A DNA stretch of 64,000 nucleotides, from positions 372,001 to 436,000 of the forward strand of contig NZ_JBAWKA010000003.1 in NCBI RefSeq assembly GCF_043876815.1. The letters are read 5' to 3'. The position numbers and the translations under genes are program-made. Each line of letters begins with the position of its first letter. The stretch's first letter is position 1. Under the pieces are notes generated by a model that had not been told where the DNA came from, ran no database searches, and saw only the letters and a list, made by a program, of their open reading frames with translations. Below are positions 7,717 to 16,253 of this stretch, piece after piece. The DNA comes from Gaetbulibacter_A sp043876815 (lineage in GTDB: Bacteria > Bacteroidota > Bacteroidia > Flavobacteriales > Flavobacteriaceae).

Positions 7717-8544
7717 ATGATCAATACAGTTGCAATACAGGGCGTTAAAGGATCTTTTCATCATATTGTGTCACAACAATTTTTTGAAAAGCCTAGAGAG
7801 ATCATCGAGTGTTTAACCTTCGATGATGTTGTTGCTGCGCTTCTCGAGGGTCAATGTGATGCTGCGATCATGGCTCTGGAAAATTCCATCGCCGGATCGA
7901 TCATCCCTAATTATGCCTTAATAGATAATCATGGCTTGCACATCGTTGGAGAGCATTATGTAGATGTGCAACACAATCTGATGGTGCTTCCGGGACAGCA
8001 CATTGAAGATATCACAGAGGTGTATTCCCATCCCATGGCCTTATTGCAATGTAAGGAGTTCTTTAAAAAATATCAACATATCAAATTGGTTGAGGATAAA
8101 GATACTGCTGAAGTAGCACAACGCATTCAGGCTCAGCAATTAAAAGGTGTAGGCGCCATTGCGAGTGTTATGGCTTCTGAGATCTTTGAATTGGATATTT
8201 TGGCGCGAAGCATTCAAACCATAAAGTCGAATGAAACGCGTTTTGCGATTGTAAAAAGGAAAAATTCTGAAATACCAGAAAACGAAATAAACAAAGCGTC
8301 TATTAAATTTGAAGCCGATCACAAACGAGGAAGTTTGGCAACTATTTTAAATGTGATGAGTGATTGTAAGTTGAATTTAACTAAAATACAATCTTTACCC
8401 ATTATTGATACGCCTTGGAAATATGCTTTTTTTGTTGATGTGACTTTTGCCACTTACGCGGATTTTAAGAAAGCACAATCTATTATTGAAATTATGGGGC
8501 AGCGGTTTAAGGTTTTAGGCGAATATAAAAATGCAAAACTATGA
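7717..8544 (+). CDS. pheA: Prephenate dehydratase
   Basis: This protein of 275 residues converts prephenate to phenylpyruvate, the last specific step to phenylalanine. The catalytic domain fills about residues 1-185, with YSHPMALLQCKEF and the threonine motif NETRFAIV. An ACT domain follows (about 195-275). Where many homologues have the Phe-binding ESRP, this protein has QSLP, so feedback inhibition may differ. There is no chorismate mutase domain; that activity is fused to the DAHP synthase at the end of the operon. The start is ATG 7717. An in-frame ATG at 7684 falls inside the terminator stem and would add residues encoded by the T-run. The stop overlaps the next gene in ATGA. Confidence 0.93.
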   Translation: MINTVAIQGVKGSFHHIVSQQFFEKPREIIECLTFDDVVAALLEGQCDAAIMALENSIAGSIIPNYALIDNHGLHIVGEHYVDVQHNLMVLPGQHIEDITEVYSHPMALLQCKEFFKKYQHIKLVEDKDTAEVAQRIQAQQLKGVGAIASVMASEIFELDILARSIQTIKSNETRFAIVKRKNSEIPENEINKASIKFEADHKRGSLATILNVMSDCKLNLTKIQSLPIIDTPWKYAFFVDVTFATYADFKKAQSIIEIMGQRFKVLGEYKNAKL

Positions 8545-9686
8545 TAGCGACAGCCGATAGGTTACATAGTGTTGAAGAATACTACTTCTCAAAAAAATTG
8601 CGGGAGGTAAATGCCTTAATTGCCAGTGGTAAACCGGTAATAAATTTGGGTATAGGAAGTCCTGATCTACAGCCGCCACGTAAAGTAATTGATGCGCTAA
8701 CTGCTGGAATTTTGGATGCTCAGGCTCACAAATACCAGAGTTACCAAGGCTTACCCGAGTTGCGAAAAGCCATTTGTGATTTTTATAAAACACAATATGA
8801 CGTTCGTTTGGAACCGAATTCAGAGGTGCTTCCACTTATGGGAAGTAAAGAAGGGATCATGCACATTTCTATGGCTTTTTTGAATAAAGGTGATGAAGTA
8901 TTGATTCCAAACCCGGGATATCCAACGTATCAATCGGTGACCAGATTATTGGAAGCGAAACCAGTGTTTTACAATTTAAGCTCAGAGAATAACTGGTTGC
9001 CCGATCTAAAAGCTTTGGAGCAAAAAGACCTCAGTAAGGTGAAGCTGATGTGGGTTAATTATCCGCATATGCCTACTGGAGCAGTGCCTACAAAGGCGGC
9101 GTTTACAGCTTTGGTGGCCTTTGCTCAAAAGCATAAGATATTGATTATTAATGATAATCCGTATAGTTTTATTTTGAATGAGAATCCGATGAGCATTATG
9201 GCCATTGATGGTGCCAGGGAAGTTTGTATGGAGTTAAACTCTTTGAGTAAAACCTTCAATATGGCCGGTTGGCGCGTGGGTATGGTCGTGGGTAACGCTG
9301 AGCATATAAATCATGTTTTAAAAGTAAAGAGTAATATGGATTCAGGGATGTTCTATGGCATACAGAAGGGCGCTATTGAAGCTCTGAAATGTTCTAAAAT
9401 GTGGTTTAGCACTCTAAATGATGTTTACCGCGAGCGACGTGATGTGGTTTGGAAACTAGCTAAAGCTCTGGATTGCACCTATGATGAAAATGCTACCGGA
9501 CTTTTTGTTTGGGCGAAATTACCGAAAGATATAAAGGCGGAGGATTTTATTGATAGGATATTACAAGAACAGCACATTTTTATAACGCCCGGAACTATTT
9601 TTGGTACACAAGGTGAAGGTTATATTCGGTTTTCCCTTTGTGCCGATACAGAATTATTAGAGGAAGCATTAACACGCATATCATGA
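8541..9686 (+). CDS. Class I/II pyridoxal-phosphate aminotransferase, probably for aromatic amino acids
   Basis: This 381-residue fold-type I aminotransferase has the PLP lysine in SLSKTFNMAGWRVG, NPGYPTY in the middle and NDNPYSF near the cofactor. It starts inside the stop codon of pheA (ATGA overlap) and ends in the same way over tyrA, so translation is probably coupled. Its place between prephenate dehydratase and prephenate dehydrogenase suggests it transaminates phenylpyruvate and hydroxyphenylpyruvate to phenylalanine and tyrosine. That is inferred from context: the fold also includes aspartate and diaminopimelate aminotransferases, and the sequence alone does not fix the substrate. 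Confidence 0.85.
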   Translation: MIATADRLHSVEEYYFSKKLREVNALIASGKPVINLGIGSPDLQPPRKVIDALTAGILDAQAHKYQSYQGLPELRKAICDFYKTQYDVRLEPNSEVLPLMGSKEGIMHISMAFLNKGDEVLIPNPGYPTYQSVTRLLEAKPVFYNLSSENNWLPDLKALEQKDLSKVKLMWVNYPHMPTGAVPTKAAFTALVAFAQKHKILIINDNPYSFILNENPMSIMAIDGAREVCMELNSLSKTFNMAGWRVGMVVGNAEHINHVLKVKSNMDSGMFYGIQKGAIEALKCSKMWFSTLNDVYRERRDVVWKLAKALDCTYDENATGLFVWAKLPKDIKAEDFIDRILQEQHIFITPGTIFGTQGEGYIRFSLCADTELLEEALTRIS

Positions 9687-10534
9687 CGAATATTTATTCT
9701 ATAGGAGTTGGTTTAATTGGGGGAAGCCTTGCGTTGGATATTAAAAAGAATAATCCGGAGGTTGTAATTCATGGTATAAGTCGGAAGGATGAAACCTTAA
9801 ATAAAGCTTTGGAACTCAAAATTATTGATAAAAAAGCAGTGTTGGAGGATGTGAAGCATGCTGATCTGGTTATTGTTTCCATTCCGGTGGATGCTACCGT
9901 AAAATTATTGCCTGCGATTTTGGATCTGATTCCGGATACGGGGCTGGTAGTTGATGCTGGATCGACAAAATTTGATATTTGTAAAGCTGTTGAAGATCAT
10001 CCTAAGCGACGAAATTTTCTGGCCATGCATCCTATCGCGGGTACTGAGTTTTCTGGACCTGAAGCAGCTTTTGAAGGGCTTTTTATGGGAAAGACCAATA
10101 TTGTTTGCGAGGTTGAAAAGACCACGTTCAAACTTCAGGAAAAAGCTTTAAAATTGTTTACAGATATTGGTATGCGAATTCGCTATATGAATCCTGAAGC
10201 ACACGATAAGCACATTGCTTACATGTCACATTTATCGCATATTAGTTCCTTTATGTTAGGAAAAACAGTAATTGAAAAAGAAAAGAACGAACGTGATATT
10301 TTCGACATGGCTGGCAGTGGATTTGAATCGACCGTACGTTTGGCAAAAAGTTCACCCGAAATGTGGACACCCATTTTTGAACAAAATAAAACCAATGTTA
10401 TTGAAACCCTGGAAGAGTATATAACCAATTTAAAACATTTTAAAGAGCTTATGGAACAAAACGATTTCGAGGCTGTTTTTAATGAAATGAAAAACACAAA
10501 TCATATAAAAGATATTTTAAACGGAATTGCTTAA
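9683..10534 (+). CDS. tyrA: Prephenate dehydrogenase
   Basis: The protein has 283 residues and oxidises and decarboxylates prephenate to 4-hydroxyphenylpyruvate for tyrosine synthesis. It opens with the dinucleotide-binding motif GVGLIGGSLA. It also has DAGSTKFDI and HPIAGTEFSGP, both typical of TyrA, and HLSHISSF in the helical dimer domain. The start is ATG 9683, overlapping the aminotransferase stop as ATGA. A longer open frame from 9638 would run through the coding sequence of the aminotransferase and put extra residues before the Rossmann strand. No chorismate mutase or ACT domain is attached. Confidence 0.93.
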   Translation: MTNIYSIGVGLIGGSLALDIKKNNPEVVIHGISRKDETLNKALELKIIDKKAVLEDVKHADLVIVSIPVDATVKLLPAILDLIPDTGLVVDAGSTKFDICKAVEDHPKRRNFLAMHPIAGTEFSGPEAAFEGLFMGKTNIVCEVEKTTFKLQEKALKLFTDIGMRIRYMNPEAHDKHIAYMSHLSHISSFMLGKTVIEKEKNERDIFDMAGSGFESTVRLAKSSPEMWTPIFEQNKTNVIETLEEYITNLKHFKELMEQNDFEAVFNEMKNTNHIKDILNGIA

Positions 10535-10544
10535 GTAATATATT

Positions 10545-11627
10545 ATGGAGAACACAAAAGAAATGAGAACCTGGTTAGATGATATGCAATTAGATCACCC
10601 TTTGGTGATTGCCGGGCCATGCAGTGCAGAAACTGAAGAACAAGTATTAAAAATCGCCAACGATTTAAAAGACACCGATGTTAATTACTACCGCGCCGGT
10701 ATCTGGAAACCAAGAACGCGACCCGGAAACTTTGAAGGTGTTGGAGCCTTAGGTTTAAAATGGTTGAACAAAGTGCAGAAAGAAACCGGTATGAAAGTTT
10801 GTACTGAGGTTGCTAATGCTGCCCATGTGAAGCTAGCTTTAGAGCACGATATTGATATGCTTTGGATTGGAGCGCGCTCCACGGTGAGTCCGTTTATCAT
10901 GCAGGAAATTGCGGATGCTCTAGAAGGTACCGATAAACCAGTATTGATCAAAAATCCTGTAAACCCGGATTTGTCTTTATGGTTAGGAGGTATCGAGCGT
11001 ATTTATAGCTCAGGCGTAAAAAATATCGGAGCGATACACCGTGGTTTTTCAACCTATCAAAAAACAAAATATCGAAATATTCCGGAGTGGCAGATAGCTA
11101 TTGAATTTCAAAATAAATTCCCGGATATTCCTTTGATTAATGATCCGTCTCATATTACGGGAAGACGTGATATGATCTTTGATGTGTCGCAAACCGCTTT
11201 AGATCTAAATTTCGATGGTCTAATGATCGAAACGCATATTGATCCGGATAATGCGTGGAGTGATGCTGCACAACAAGTAACCCCTTCAACCTTAGTTCAA
11301 ATTATGAAGGATTTAAAAATTAGAAAAGAAACCGACGCAGAAGCAGAATACACTACGGCTTTGAGTAATCTTCGTGCACAAATTGATGTGATCGACAATC
11401 AGATTATTGAATTATTAGGGAAGCGAATGACGTCTGCCGATAGTATTGGGGTACTTAAAAAGAAACGTAACGTGGCTGTTTTACAATCGAAACGCTGGAA
11501 TGAAATTCTAGGTAAAATGGTGTTGGAAGGTGAACAACATGGCTTGAGTGAAGAATTTATTTTGAGAATGTTCAAGGCCATTCATCAGGAATCCATTAAC
11601 CATCAGGAAAAAGTTATTAATGGTTAA
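10545..11627 (+). CDS. Bifunctional DAHP synthase / chorismate mutase
   Basis: This 360-residue protein joins two activities of the aromatic pathway. Residues up to about 260 form a type I-beta DAHP synthase barrel (IAGPCSAETEEQ, YRAGIWKPRTRPGNFEG, KNPVNPDLSLW, DPSHITGRRD), which starts the shikimate pathway from phosphoenolpyruvate and erythrose 4-phosphate. Residues from about 270 form an AroQ-type chorismate mutase helix bundle (LRAQIDVIDNQIIELL, then IHQESINHQ). The C-terminal fusion is known from Bacteroidota enzymes such as that of Prevotella, where the mutase domain also senses prephenate. It is the last gene of the operon and lies ten bases after tyrA, ahead of a strong terminator. 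Confidence 0.93.
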   Translation: MENTKEMRTWLDDMQLDHPLVIAGPCSAETEEQVLKIANDLKDTDVNYYRAGIWKPRTRPGNFEGVGALGLKWLNKVQKETGMKVCTEVANAAHVKLALEHDIDMLWIGARSTVSPFIMQEIADALEGTDKPVLIKNPVNPDLSLWLGGIERIYSSGVKNIGAIHRGFSTYQKTKYRNIPEWQIAIEFQNKFPDIPLINDPSHITGRRDMIFDVSQTALDLNFDGLMIETHIDPDNAWSDAAQQVTPSTLVQIMKDLKIRKETDAEAEYTTALSNLRAQIDVIDNQIIELLGKRMTSADSIGVLKKKRNVAVLQSKRWNEILGKMVLEGEQHGLSEEFILRMFKAIHQESINHQEKVING

Positions 11628-11630
11628 GAA

Positions 11631-11662
11631 TAAAAAAGCCTCACAAGTTGTGAGGCTTTTTT
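11631..11662 (+). terminator. Terminator at the end of the aromatic operon, probably bidirectional
   Basis: GCCTCACA (11638-11645) pairs with TGTGAGGC (11649-11656) and is followed by TTTTTT. A run of A precedes the stem, so it can also terminate the minus-strand gene that ends at 11678. Confidence 0.88.
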
Positions 11663-11677
11663 AATACATCTATTTTT

Positions 11678-12325
11678 TTAACTGTTTTTGGTGTAGGATA
11701 ATCTTCTTGAAGCCTTACGCATTAATATATTAATGAGGTCTTCAGGAGAGCTTCCAATACTTCCATTTACTTTCTTATTATAATTCCAAAGTAAAATACC
11801 ATCTTCAGCATTATGCACACTCATATTCACTGTGGCGCTGTTAGTGCTTCCCCAGAAACCTATCAGTAATCCGAGGGCCACCGATGCACCTTCAGACATG
11901 GGTTTGTTAGTTTCAAAAGTTCCGGAAATAACAGCGTCTACGCCTAAAATAACAGCAAGTTCCTGAGGTGTAAATTCCGTTAGATTGTCATAATCAATAT
12001 CCTTTTTTAATAATAATGCGGTAGTGATATTAGGGTCCTGTACCTCTAAATTCTCTAACTTTCCACGCTTTTTCCGTTTTAAAAACCAAGAATACATAGC
12101 TGTTTGCATTCCTTCACCTTCAGAACGCTCAATTTTATAAAGCTGTTCATTGGTCATATCCTTCATTTGCTTAGGTCGTAATTTAACCTGAGTTTTAAAT
12201 GGAACTATAGCTATTATTTTGTGTGTTTTAGCTATGTCATCAAATTTTGGGTTTTCGTAAAGACTCGTTTGTGCAAAAATAGTAGTGGTTAGAAACAGTA
12301 GTGTAATTGGCAATAATTTTTTCAT
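11678..12325 (-). CDS. Exported protein of unknown function, possibly CsgG/LpoB-like fold
   Basis: This protein of 215 residues starts with a signal peptide (MKKLLPITLLFLTTTIFAQ) and has no lipobox cysteine, so it is probably periplasmic. I do not recognise it as a named protein. The pattern KIIAIVPFKTQV near the N-terminus, ELAVILGVDAVISGTF in the middle and VNMSVHNAEDGILLWNY towards the end looks like the fold of CsgG- or LpoB-type envelope proteins. This is an impression from the strand pattern, not a family match. It stands alone, divergent from rsgA with 85 bases between them, and shares the terminator at 11631-11662 with the aromatic operon. Confidence 0.6.
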   Translation of the reverse strand: MKKLLPITLLFLTTTIFAQTSLYENPKFDDIAKTHKIIAIVPFKTQVKLRPKQMKDMTNEQLYKIERSEGEGMQTAMYSWFLKRKKRGKLENLEVQDPNITTALLLKKDIDYDNLTEFTPQELAVILGVDAVISGTFETNKPMSEGASVALGLLIGFWGSTNSATVNMSVHNAEDGILLWNYNKKVNGSIGSSPEDLINILMRKASRRLSYTKNS

Positions 12326-12395
12326 AATGTGTTAATTGAATGTTTGTGGCTAATATATCGTATTTTTCTTATATTATTAATTCCTTTTTTTAAAT

Positions 12396-12403
12396 TACTT
12401 TTG
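12396..12403 (+). promoter_or_regulatory. Probable -7 box of rsgA
   Basis: TACTTTTG matches the flavobacterial TAnnTTTG box. No TTG is found 17-23 bases upstream. The start codon follows seven bases later, so the transcript would have almost no leader. Confidence 0.35.
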
Positions 12404-12410
12404 ATATCTA

Positions 12411-13364
12411 ATGACAGGACGCGTTTATAAATCTACAGGGAGTTGGTATACGGTAAAAACCGATCTGGGTGAAACCTACGATTGTCGTATCAAAGGGAAA
12501 TTTCGTATCGAAGGAATAAAAAGTACGAACCCTATTGCTGTGGGTGATGTTGTAGGTTTTGAGTTGGAAACGAACAATGACGAAACGACGGGAGTTATCA
12601 ATAAAATTCATGATAGGCGAAATTATATTGTACGTAAATCGGTTAACTTATCGAAGCAAACACATATCATCGCTGCCAATATCGATCAGGTGTTTTTAAT
12701 GATCACTATTGATAATCCACCTACGTTTACCAGTTTTATTGACCGCTTTTTGGTGACTGCTGAAGCTTATTCCATTAAAACCATTTTATTGTTCAATAAA
12801 GTGGATGCCTATGATGAAGACATTTTAAATGAGGTTCGTTATTTAGCACATGTATATCGCAAAATTGGTTACGAATGTATCGGTGTTTCTGCAAAAACAG
12901 GTAAAAATGTCGATAAGGTCAAATCGCTAATGTATGACAAGATCAGTATGTTCTCGGGACATTCCGGAGTTGGGAAATCTACTTTGGTCAATGCCATAGA
13001 ACCGTCACTGAATTTGAAAACAAAAGAAATTTCAAATCAACATATGCAGGGACAACACACCACCACATTTGCAGAAATGTTCGATCTCAGTTTTGATGCC
13101 CGGATTATTGATACACCGGGGATCAAAGGCTTTGGTGTTGTTGATATGGACAAAGAGGAGATTGGTGATTATTTCCCTGAAATATTTGCCTTAAAACAAG
13201 GCTGTAAATTCAATAATTGTCTGCACGTCAAAGAACCGAAATGCGCTGTTAAAAAAGCTTTGGAAAATGATGAAATAGCCTTCTCCCGTTACCGCAGTTA
13301 CTTGCAGATCCTTGAAGGTGACGATACGGTTTACCGAACAGAAAATTGGGAAAGGAACGAATGA
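12411..13364 (+). CDS. rsgA: Ribosome small subunit-dependent GTPase RsgA
   Basis: The 317-residue protein is a circularly permuted GTPase that helps late maturation of the 30S subunit. The motif order is permuted as expected: NKVD (G4, near residue 128) comes before GHSGVGKST (G1, near 183) and DTPG (G3). An N-terminal OB-fold (MTGRVYKSTGSWYTV) and a C-terminal zinc site CKFNNCLHVKEPKC with Cys-Cys-His-Cys complete the family layout. The last four bases overlap the start of dtd in ATGA, so the two genes are probably translated together. Confidence 0.96.
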   Translation: MTGRVYKSTGSWYTVKTDLGETYDCRIKGKFRIEGIKSTNPIAVGDVVGFELETNNDETTGVINKIHDRRNYIVRKSVNLSKQTHIIAANIDQVFLMITIDNPPTFTSFIDRFLVTAEAYSIKTILLFNKVDAYDEDILNEVRYLAHVYRKIGYECIGVSAKTGKNVDKVKSLMYDKISMFSGHSGVGKSTLVNAIEPSLNLKTKEISNQHMQGQHTTTFAEMFDLSFDARIIDTPGIKGFGVVDMDKEEIGDYFPEIFALKQGCKFNNCLHVKEPKCAVKKALENDEIAFSRYRSYLQILEGDDTVYRTENWERNE

Positions 13365-13813
13365 AAGTAGTCGTACAACGCGTAAAACAAGCAAGTGTAA
13401 CGATTGATAAAAAGGTTGTTGCAAACATAGGCCATGGCATGCTAATTTTCCTTGGGGTTATAGAAGAAGATACTTCCGAGGACATTAATTGGCTTAGTAA
13501 TAAATTGGTTAATTTACGGATTTTTAATGATGCGGATGGCATCATGAATACCTCTGTAAAAGACGTTGAAGGCGAGATTATTGTAGTGAGTCAGTTTACT
13601 CTGCATGCCAATACCAAAAAGGGACACCGGCCCAGTTATAATAAAGCCGCCAAGCCTGATGTGGCCATTCCATTATATGAAGCCTTTTTGAAACGCTTAA
13701 CGGAAGATTTTGGTAATACGGTGCAAACGGGAGAGTTCGGTGCAGACATGCAGGTTGGTTTGGTTAATGACGGTCCTGTAACTATTATTATTGACACAAA
13801 AAACAAAGAATAA
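13361..13813 (+). CDS. dtd: D-aminoacyl-tRNA deacylase
   Basis: The protein has 150 residues and hydrolyses D-amino acids, and glycine, from mis-charged tRNA. The start MKVVVQRVKQASV, the active-site motif SQFTLHA and the Gly-cisPro motif in VNDGPVT are all present. The start is ATG 13361, overlapping the rsgA stop. The frame is open five codons further upstream, but that would place residues before the conserved first strand. The next gene follows after its stop with no gap. Confidence 0.96.
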   Translation: MKVVVQRVKQASVTIDKKVVANIGHGMLIFLGVIEEDTSEDINWLSNKLVNLRIFNDADGIMNTSVKDVEGEIIVVSQFTLHANTKKGHRPSYNKAAKPDVAIPLYEAFLKRLTEDFGNTVQTGEFGADMQVGLVNDGPVTIIIDTKNKE

Positions 13814-14344
13814 ATGGCTTCCATTTTCGGACATGGCATAGTGGGCTACACCATTTCAAAAGTGGCTCAAGACAAAAACATGACTGTTTTGGTGATGGTA
13901 GCAGTGTTCTCCGCGATGTTACCCGATTTTGACGTGATCGGTTTTGCTTTTGGAATTCCTTATGCGAGTCCAATAGGTCATCGAGGCTTTACCCATTCCA
14001 TACTATTTGCACTTCTATGGGCTGTGCTTTCAATGCTCTTTTTCGGTAAAAACCATAAAAAATTATGGTTTTTGATTATTTTTTTTTCAACAGTTTCTCA
14101 TGGTGTTTTAGATGCAATGACCACAGGAGGATTAGGCGTGGGATTCCTTATCCCTTTTGATAATAGCAGATTTTTCTTCCCTTTTAGCCCTTTAGTTGTC
14201 TCGCCTATTGGGATAACAAATTTTTTCTCAGAATGGGGGTTTCGAGTAATAATAAGTGAATTAAAATATGTGTTATTGCCATGTATTTTTATATTTGGAA
14301 TAAGAATCATAATTAAAAGTCTCGACAAATCAAAGGAGATTTAA
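13814..14344 (+). CDS. YdjM-like membrane-bound metal-dependent hydrolase
   Basis: This integral membrane protein of 176 residues has about four hydrophobic segments. Three conserved polar motifs of the YdjM/DUF457 family are present: LPDFDVIGF, HRGFTHS and SHGVLDAMTTGG. Their Asp and His residues are thought to hold metal at the membrane face. The family is linked to phospholipid or LPS-related hydrolysis, but no substrate is known with certainty. It starts immediately after the dtd stop codon and probably belongs to the rsgA-dtd transcript. Confidence 0.8.
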   Translation: MASIFGHGIVGYTISKVAQDKNMTVLVMVAVFSAMLPDFDVIGFAFGIPYASPIGHRGFTHSILFALLWAVLSMLFFGKNHKKLWFLIIFFSTVSHGVLDAMTTGGLGVGFLIPFDNSRFFFPFSPLVVSPIGITNFFSEWGFRVIISELKYVLLPCIFIFGIRIIIKSLDKSKEI

Positions 14345-14488
14345 TCATTGTTAAAACTTCTTAAGCAGTCATTAATTGTGAAATTAATCTTGCCGGCACG
14401 GGGCCAAATAATTATGTATATTTAAAGGAACTTTTTAATCAAATGATTATTAAGGAAGCCGAGCAGATTGTTTTAATTAAAACCTGAT

Positions 14489-14815
14489 ATGGATATAAAA
14501 AACGCCCAGAAAATTGTAGATGATTGGATAAACGATCACGGCGTTCGTTATTTTAATGAATTAACGAATATGGCTCAGCTCACTGAAGAGGTTGGCGAAG
14601 TGGCTCGAATTATTGCCAGGCGGTATGGGGAGCAAAGCGAAAAGGAAAGTGATAAAGACAAAGACCTTGGCGAGGAATTAGCCGATGTTCTTTTCGTGGT
14701 TTTATGTCTGGCGAATCAAACCGGGGTAAATTTACAAGAGGCTTTTGATGAGCGAATGGATAAGAAAACAAAACGCGACCACGACAGACACCATAATAAC
14801 GAAAAATTAAAGTAA
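14489..14815 (+). CDS. MazG-like nucleotide pyrophosphohydrolase
   Basis: This protein of 108 residues belongs to the all-alpha NTP pyrophosphohydrolases. The metal-binding glutamates lie in LTEEVGEVARI and LGEELADVLF, the usual EExxE and ExxD patterns. The family hydrolyses nucleoside triphosphates to monophosphates and pyrophosphate, probably clearing non-canonical nucleotides. It is a single-domain form, unlike the double-domain E. coli MazG. aroA follows 34 bases later in the same direction, and the aroA -7 box overlaps its stop codon. Confidence 0.85.
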   Translation: MDIKNAQKIVDDWINDHGVRYFNELTNMAQLTEEVGEVARIIARRYGEQSEKESDKDKDLGEELADVLFVVLCLANQTGVNLQEAFDERMDKKTKRDHDRHHNNEKLK

Positions 14816-14820
14816 ATTTG
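14813..14820 (+). promoter_or_regulatory. Probable -7 box of aroA
   Basis: TAAATTTG fits the flavobacterial TAnnTTTG consensus and starts at the stop codon of the preceding gene. No TTG is seen at the expected distance, so this is a weak call. Confidence 0.35.
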
Positions 14821-14849
14821 CAGCTTGTTAACACACCGACGTTTTACTA

Positions 14850-16073
14850 ATGCAAATCTCACTTCATAAGTCAATACCAAATAAGCAGTCGCGTATAAAA
14901 GTTACCGGTTCTAAAAGTGAATCGAACCGTCTGTTATTATTGCAAGCTCTTTATCCGCAGTTACATCTGAAAAATGTTTCCAATTCTGATGACAGCCAAT
15001 TAATGACCAAAGCGCTGACCTCTGACCAAGCCCTTATCGACATTCATCATGCAGGAACAGCCATGCGATTCCTTACCGCTTACCTGGCTATTCAGGAAGG
15101 AAGATCCGTGGTGATCACAGGTTCAAAGCGCATGAAAGAACGCCCTATCAAGATCCTGGTAGAGGCGCTACAACATTTAGGCGCTGACATAAGTTATGAA
15201 GAAAATGAAGGGTATCCACCACTAAAGATCACCGGTAAAAAATTAACGGAACATCAGGTGTCTCTTGAGGCCAATGTAAGTAGTCAGTATATTTCAGCCT
15301 TATTGCTCATAGCTTCAAAGCTGGAAAATGGATTAGAACTAACTTTGGAAGGCAAGATCACTTCGGTACCCTATATTAAAATGACCTTAAGTTTGTTAGA
15401 TCAAATAGGGGTTAAATCCAGTTTCGAAAACAATAAAATTACGGTAGCGCCATTTACGGGGCCATTGGAACCCAAAACGATTACAGTAGAATCGGATTGG
15501 TCATCGGCTTCCTATTTTTTTAGTATTGTCGCTCTAAGCGCACCGGGAACCCAAATTACACTCGAAGCTTATAAACAAGACTCTCTACAAGGAGATACTG
15601 ATCTTGTACATATATATAAACAATTTGGTGTAGAGACTACCTTCGACGGGAATACCATGTCTCTTATGAAAACAAAGCAAGCTGTTTCCCATTTTGACTA
15701 TGATCTGGTGAATGCGCCGGATATTGCTCAAACCATTGCGGTAAGCTGTTTTGCACTAGGTATGTCTTGCGACCTGAAAGGTTTACACACTTTAAAAATT
15801 AAAGAAACCGATCGTTTGGTAGCCCTTAAAACAGAGCTAGAAAAACTAGGAGCCACAGTCGATATCACAGATAAAAGTCTGCATTTACAGAGTTCTAATG
15901 CCATAAAAAGTGGGGTGTCCATTGCGACCTATAACGACCACAGAATGGCCATGGCTTTTGCTCCTTTAGCACTTAAAACAGACCTGAAAATTGAAGACGC
16001 CATGGTCGTTTCCAAATCCTATCCAACCTTTTGGGATGATATGGAAACCATCGGTATCAAATTAACCAAATAA
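14850..16073 (+). CDS. aroA: 3-phosphoshikimate 1-carboxyvinyltransferase (EPSP synthase)
   Basis: The protein has 407 residues and joins shikimate 3-phosphate and phosphoenolpyruvate, the step before chorismate synthase. Family motifs are clear: KVTGSKSESNR at the N-terminus, HAGTAMRFLTAYLA, NAPDIAQT, KETDRLVALKTEL and YNDHRMAMAFAPLAL. It belongs to the same pathway as the pheA operon 3 kb upstream but is transcribed apart from it. No leader peptide was seen here. It is followed by 180 bases holding the queA promoter. Confidence 0.96.
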   Translation: MQISLHKSIPNKQSRIKVTGSKSESNRLLLLQALYPQLHLKNVSNSDDSQLMTKALTSDQALIDIHHAGTAMRFLTAYLAIQEGRSVVITGSKRMKERPIKILVEALQHLGADISYEENEGYPPLKITGKKLTEHQVSLEANVSSQYISALLLIASKLENGLELTLEGKITSVPYIKMTLSLLDQIGVKSSFENNKITVAPFTGPLEPKTITVESDWSSASYFFSIVALSAPGTQITLEAYKQDSLQGDTDLVHIYKQFGVETTFDGNTMSLMKTKQAVSHFDYDLVNAPDIAQTIAVSCFALGMSCDLKGLHTLKIKETDRLVALKTELEKLGATVDITDKSLHLQSSNAIKSGVSIATYNDHRMAMAFAPLALKTDLKIEDAMVVSKSYPTFWDDMETIGIKLTK

Positions 16074-16088
16074 TAATCACCTAATTAC

Positions 16089-16120
16089 TTGACAACCCCT
16101 ACCTTCAGATTGTATATTTG
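16089..16120 (+). promoter_or_regulatory. queA promoter
   Basis: TTG (16089-16091, within TTGAC) and TATATTTG (16113-16120) lie 21 bases apart, a full flavobacterial promoter. Transcription would start near 16127 and leave a leader of about 127 bases. That leader contains short frames of 7 and 12 codons starting at 16152 and 16195, with no obvious regulatory meaning. Confidence 0.7.
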
Positions 16121-16253
16121 CAACTTTCCTTTAAAAACTAAATAGAAACAGATGAAACCGATATATTTAAAATAAGCATTAAACTCTCAGAGGAATGGTT
16201 ATTTTAAATTTAGAGGTTACATATGACCCTTAATAAACAATAAATATAAACAG

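Noticed and set aside
16152..16233. Regulatory leader peptides ahead of queA
   Set aside because: The two short frames (7 and 12 codons) are not rich in any amino acid related to queuosine, and no terminator follows them.
16205..16245. A preQ1 riboswitch ahead of queA
   Set aside because: TAGAGGTTA and an A-rich tail recall the preQ1-I class, but the required P1 stem would hold an A-C mismatch and the conserved tail is not matched. A covariance search would be needed to revive this idea.
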